A stretch of 57,826 nucleotides of DNA, taken from Acinetobacter sp. WC-141 (lineage in GTDB: Bacteria > Pseudomonadota > Gammaproteobacteria > Pseudomonadales > Moraxellaceae). The position numbers and the translations under genes are program-made. This document shows, in pieces, positions 57,800 through 57,826 of this stretch (position 1 is the stretch's first letter; each line of letters opens with the position of its first letter). The stretch is from contig NZ_AMSS01000053.1 of assembly GCF_000313935.1 (NCBI RefSeq), positions 1 through 57,826 on the forward strand, given 5' to 3'. The notes beneath the pieces are model-generated. The model was not told where the DNA came from. It saw nothing but the letters and a program-made list of their open reading frames with translations, and searched no databases.

Positions 57800-57826
57800 A
57801 ATTTGTCGTGTACAGAGAAAAATTAG

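Larger units (their letters stand above)
56639..57817 (+). mobile_element. ISAba1 (IS4 family), one-base deletion, no matching target duplication
   Basis: The element is bounded by perfect 16-bp inverted repeats CTCTGTACACGACAAA (56639-56654) and the reverse complement ending at 57817. It measures 1179 bases, one less than the usual 1180 as I remember it. The missing base agrees with a frame lesion near 57608. The 9 bases on the left (AAATAAGTT) and right (AAAAATTAG) differ, so there is no 9-bp direct repeat. This suggests recombination or an adjacent deletion after insertion. Confidence 0.93.

Overview
The window looks like chromosome of an Acinetobacter of the calcoaceticus-baumannii complex, most likely A. 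baumannii. The reasons are AT-rich DNA with Acinetobacter-type codon use, an ISAba1 element with its 16-bp ends at the right edge, and gene sets typical of the genus: pqqABCDE, antABC, a FimA-chaperone-usher-adhesin pilus operon and a class III alcohol dehydrogenase. No search was run, so species is an inference.

Layout. 1-1050: 3' part of an IS3-family element. 1.2-3.0 kb: a VF530-type DNA-binding protein, then a long AT-rich gap. 3.0-9.9 kb: a truncated pilin-like secreted protein, a four-gene chaperone-usher pilus operon and a secreted protein of unknown function. 9.9-20.6 kb: housekeeping and lineage-specific genes, including formaldehyde dehydrogenase, a catalase-like lipoprotein, a duplicated small hypothetical gene (one copy frameshifted), a GFA protein, a phospholipase D-like protein and a uracil-DNA glycosylase-like protein. 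Three very small genes (32, 44 and 58 codons) and an sRNA candidate also lie here. 20.6-25 kb: pqqABCDE plus an M19 dipeptidase. 25.2-27 kb: a 5'-nucleotidase lipoprotein.

27.0-50.8 kb is a self-contained catecholate siderophore locus and the most interesting part of the window. It has a Fur-like regulator without recognisable metal ligands and a CirA/FepA-like TonB receptor interrupted by a frameshift. An orphan RND permease is divergent from the receptor. Next come entA-entC-entE-entB on the minus strand and fes-mbtH-entF-entS on the plus strand, then entD, and a PepSY membrane protein with two small membrane partners. Palindromic Fur-box-like sequences sit in each divergent promoter region. 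EntF is not the usual one-module enzyme: it reads C-A-T-C-A-T-TE (2383 aa). Its second A domain carries the serine code of E. coli EntF, and its first has an Asp278-type pocket suggesting a basic amino acid. The predicted product is an oligomer of dihydroxybenzoyl-(basic amino acid)-serine, of the trichrysobactin/trivanchrobactin/turnerbactin class, rather than enterobactin, acinetobactin, fimsbactin or baumannoferrin.

50.8-53.5 kb: modABC with modE and a ModE-like operator. 53.7-56.6 kb: antABC (anthranilate 1,2-dioxygenase). 56.6-57.8 kb: an ISAba1 copy with a one-base lesion in its second reading frame and no matching 9-bp target duplication. I saw no tRNA, rRNA or CRISPR array.
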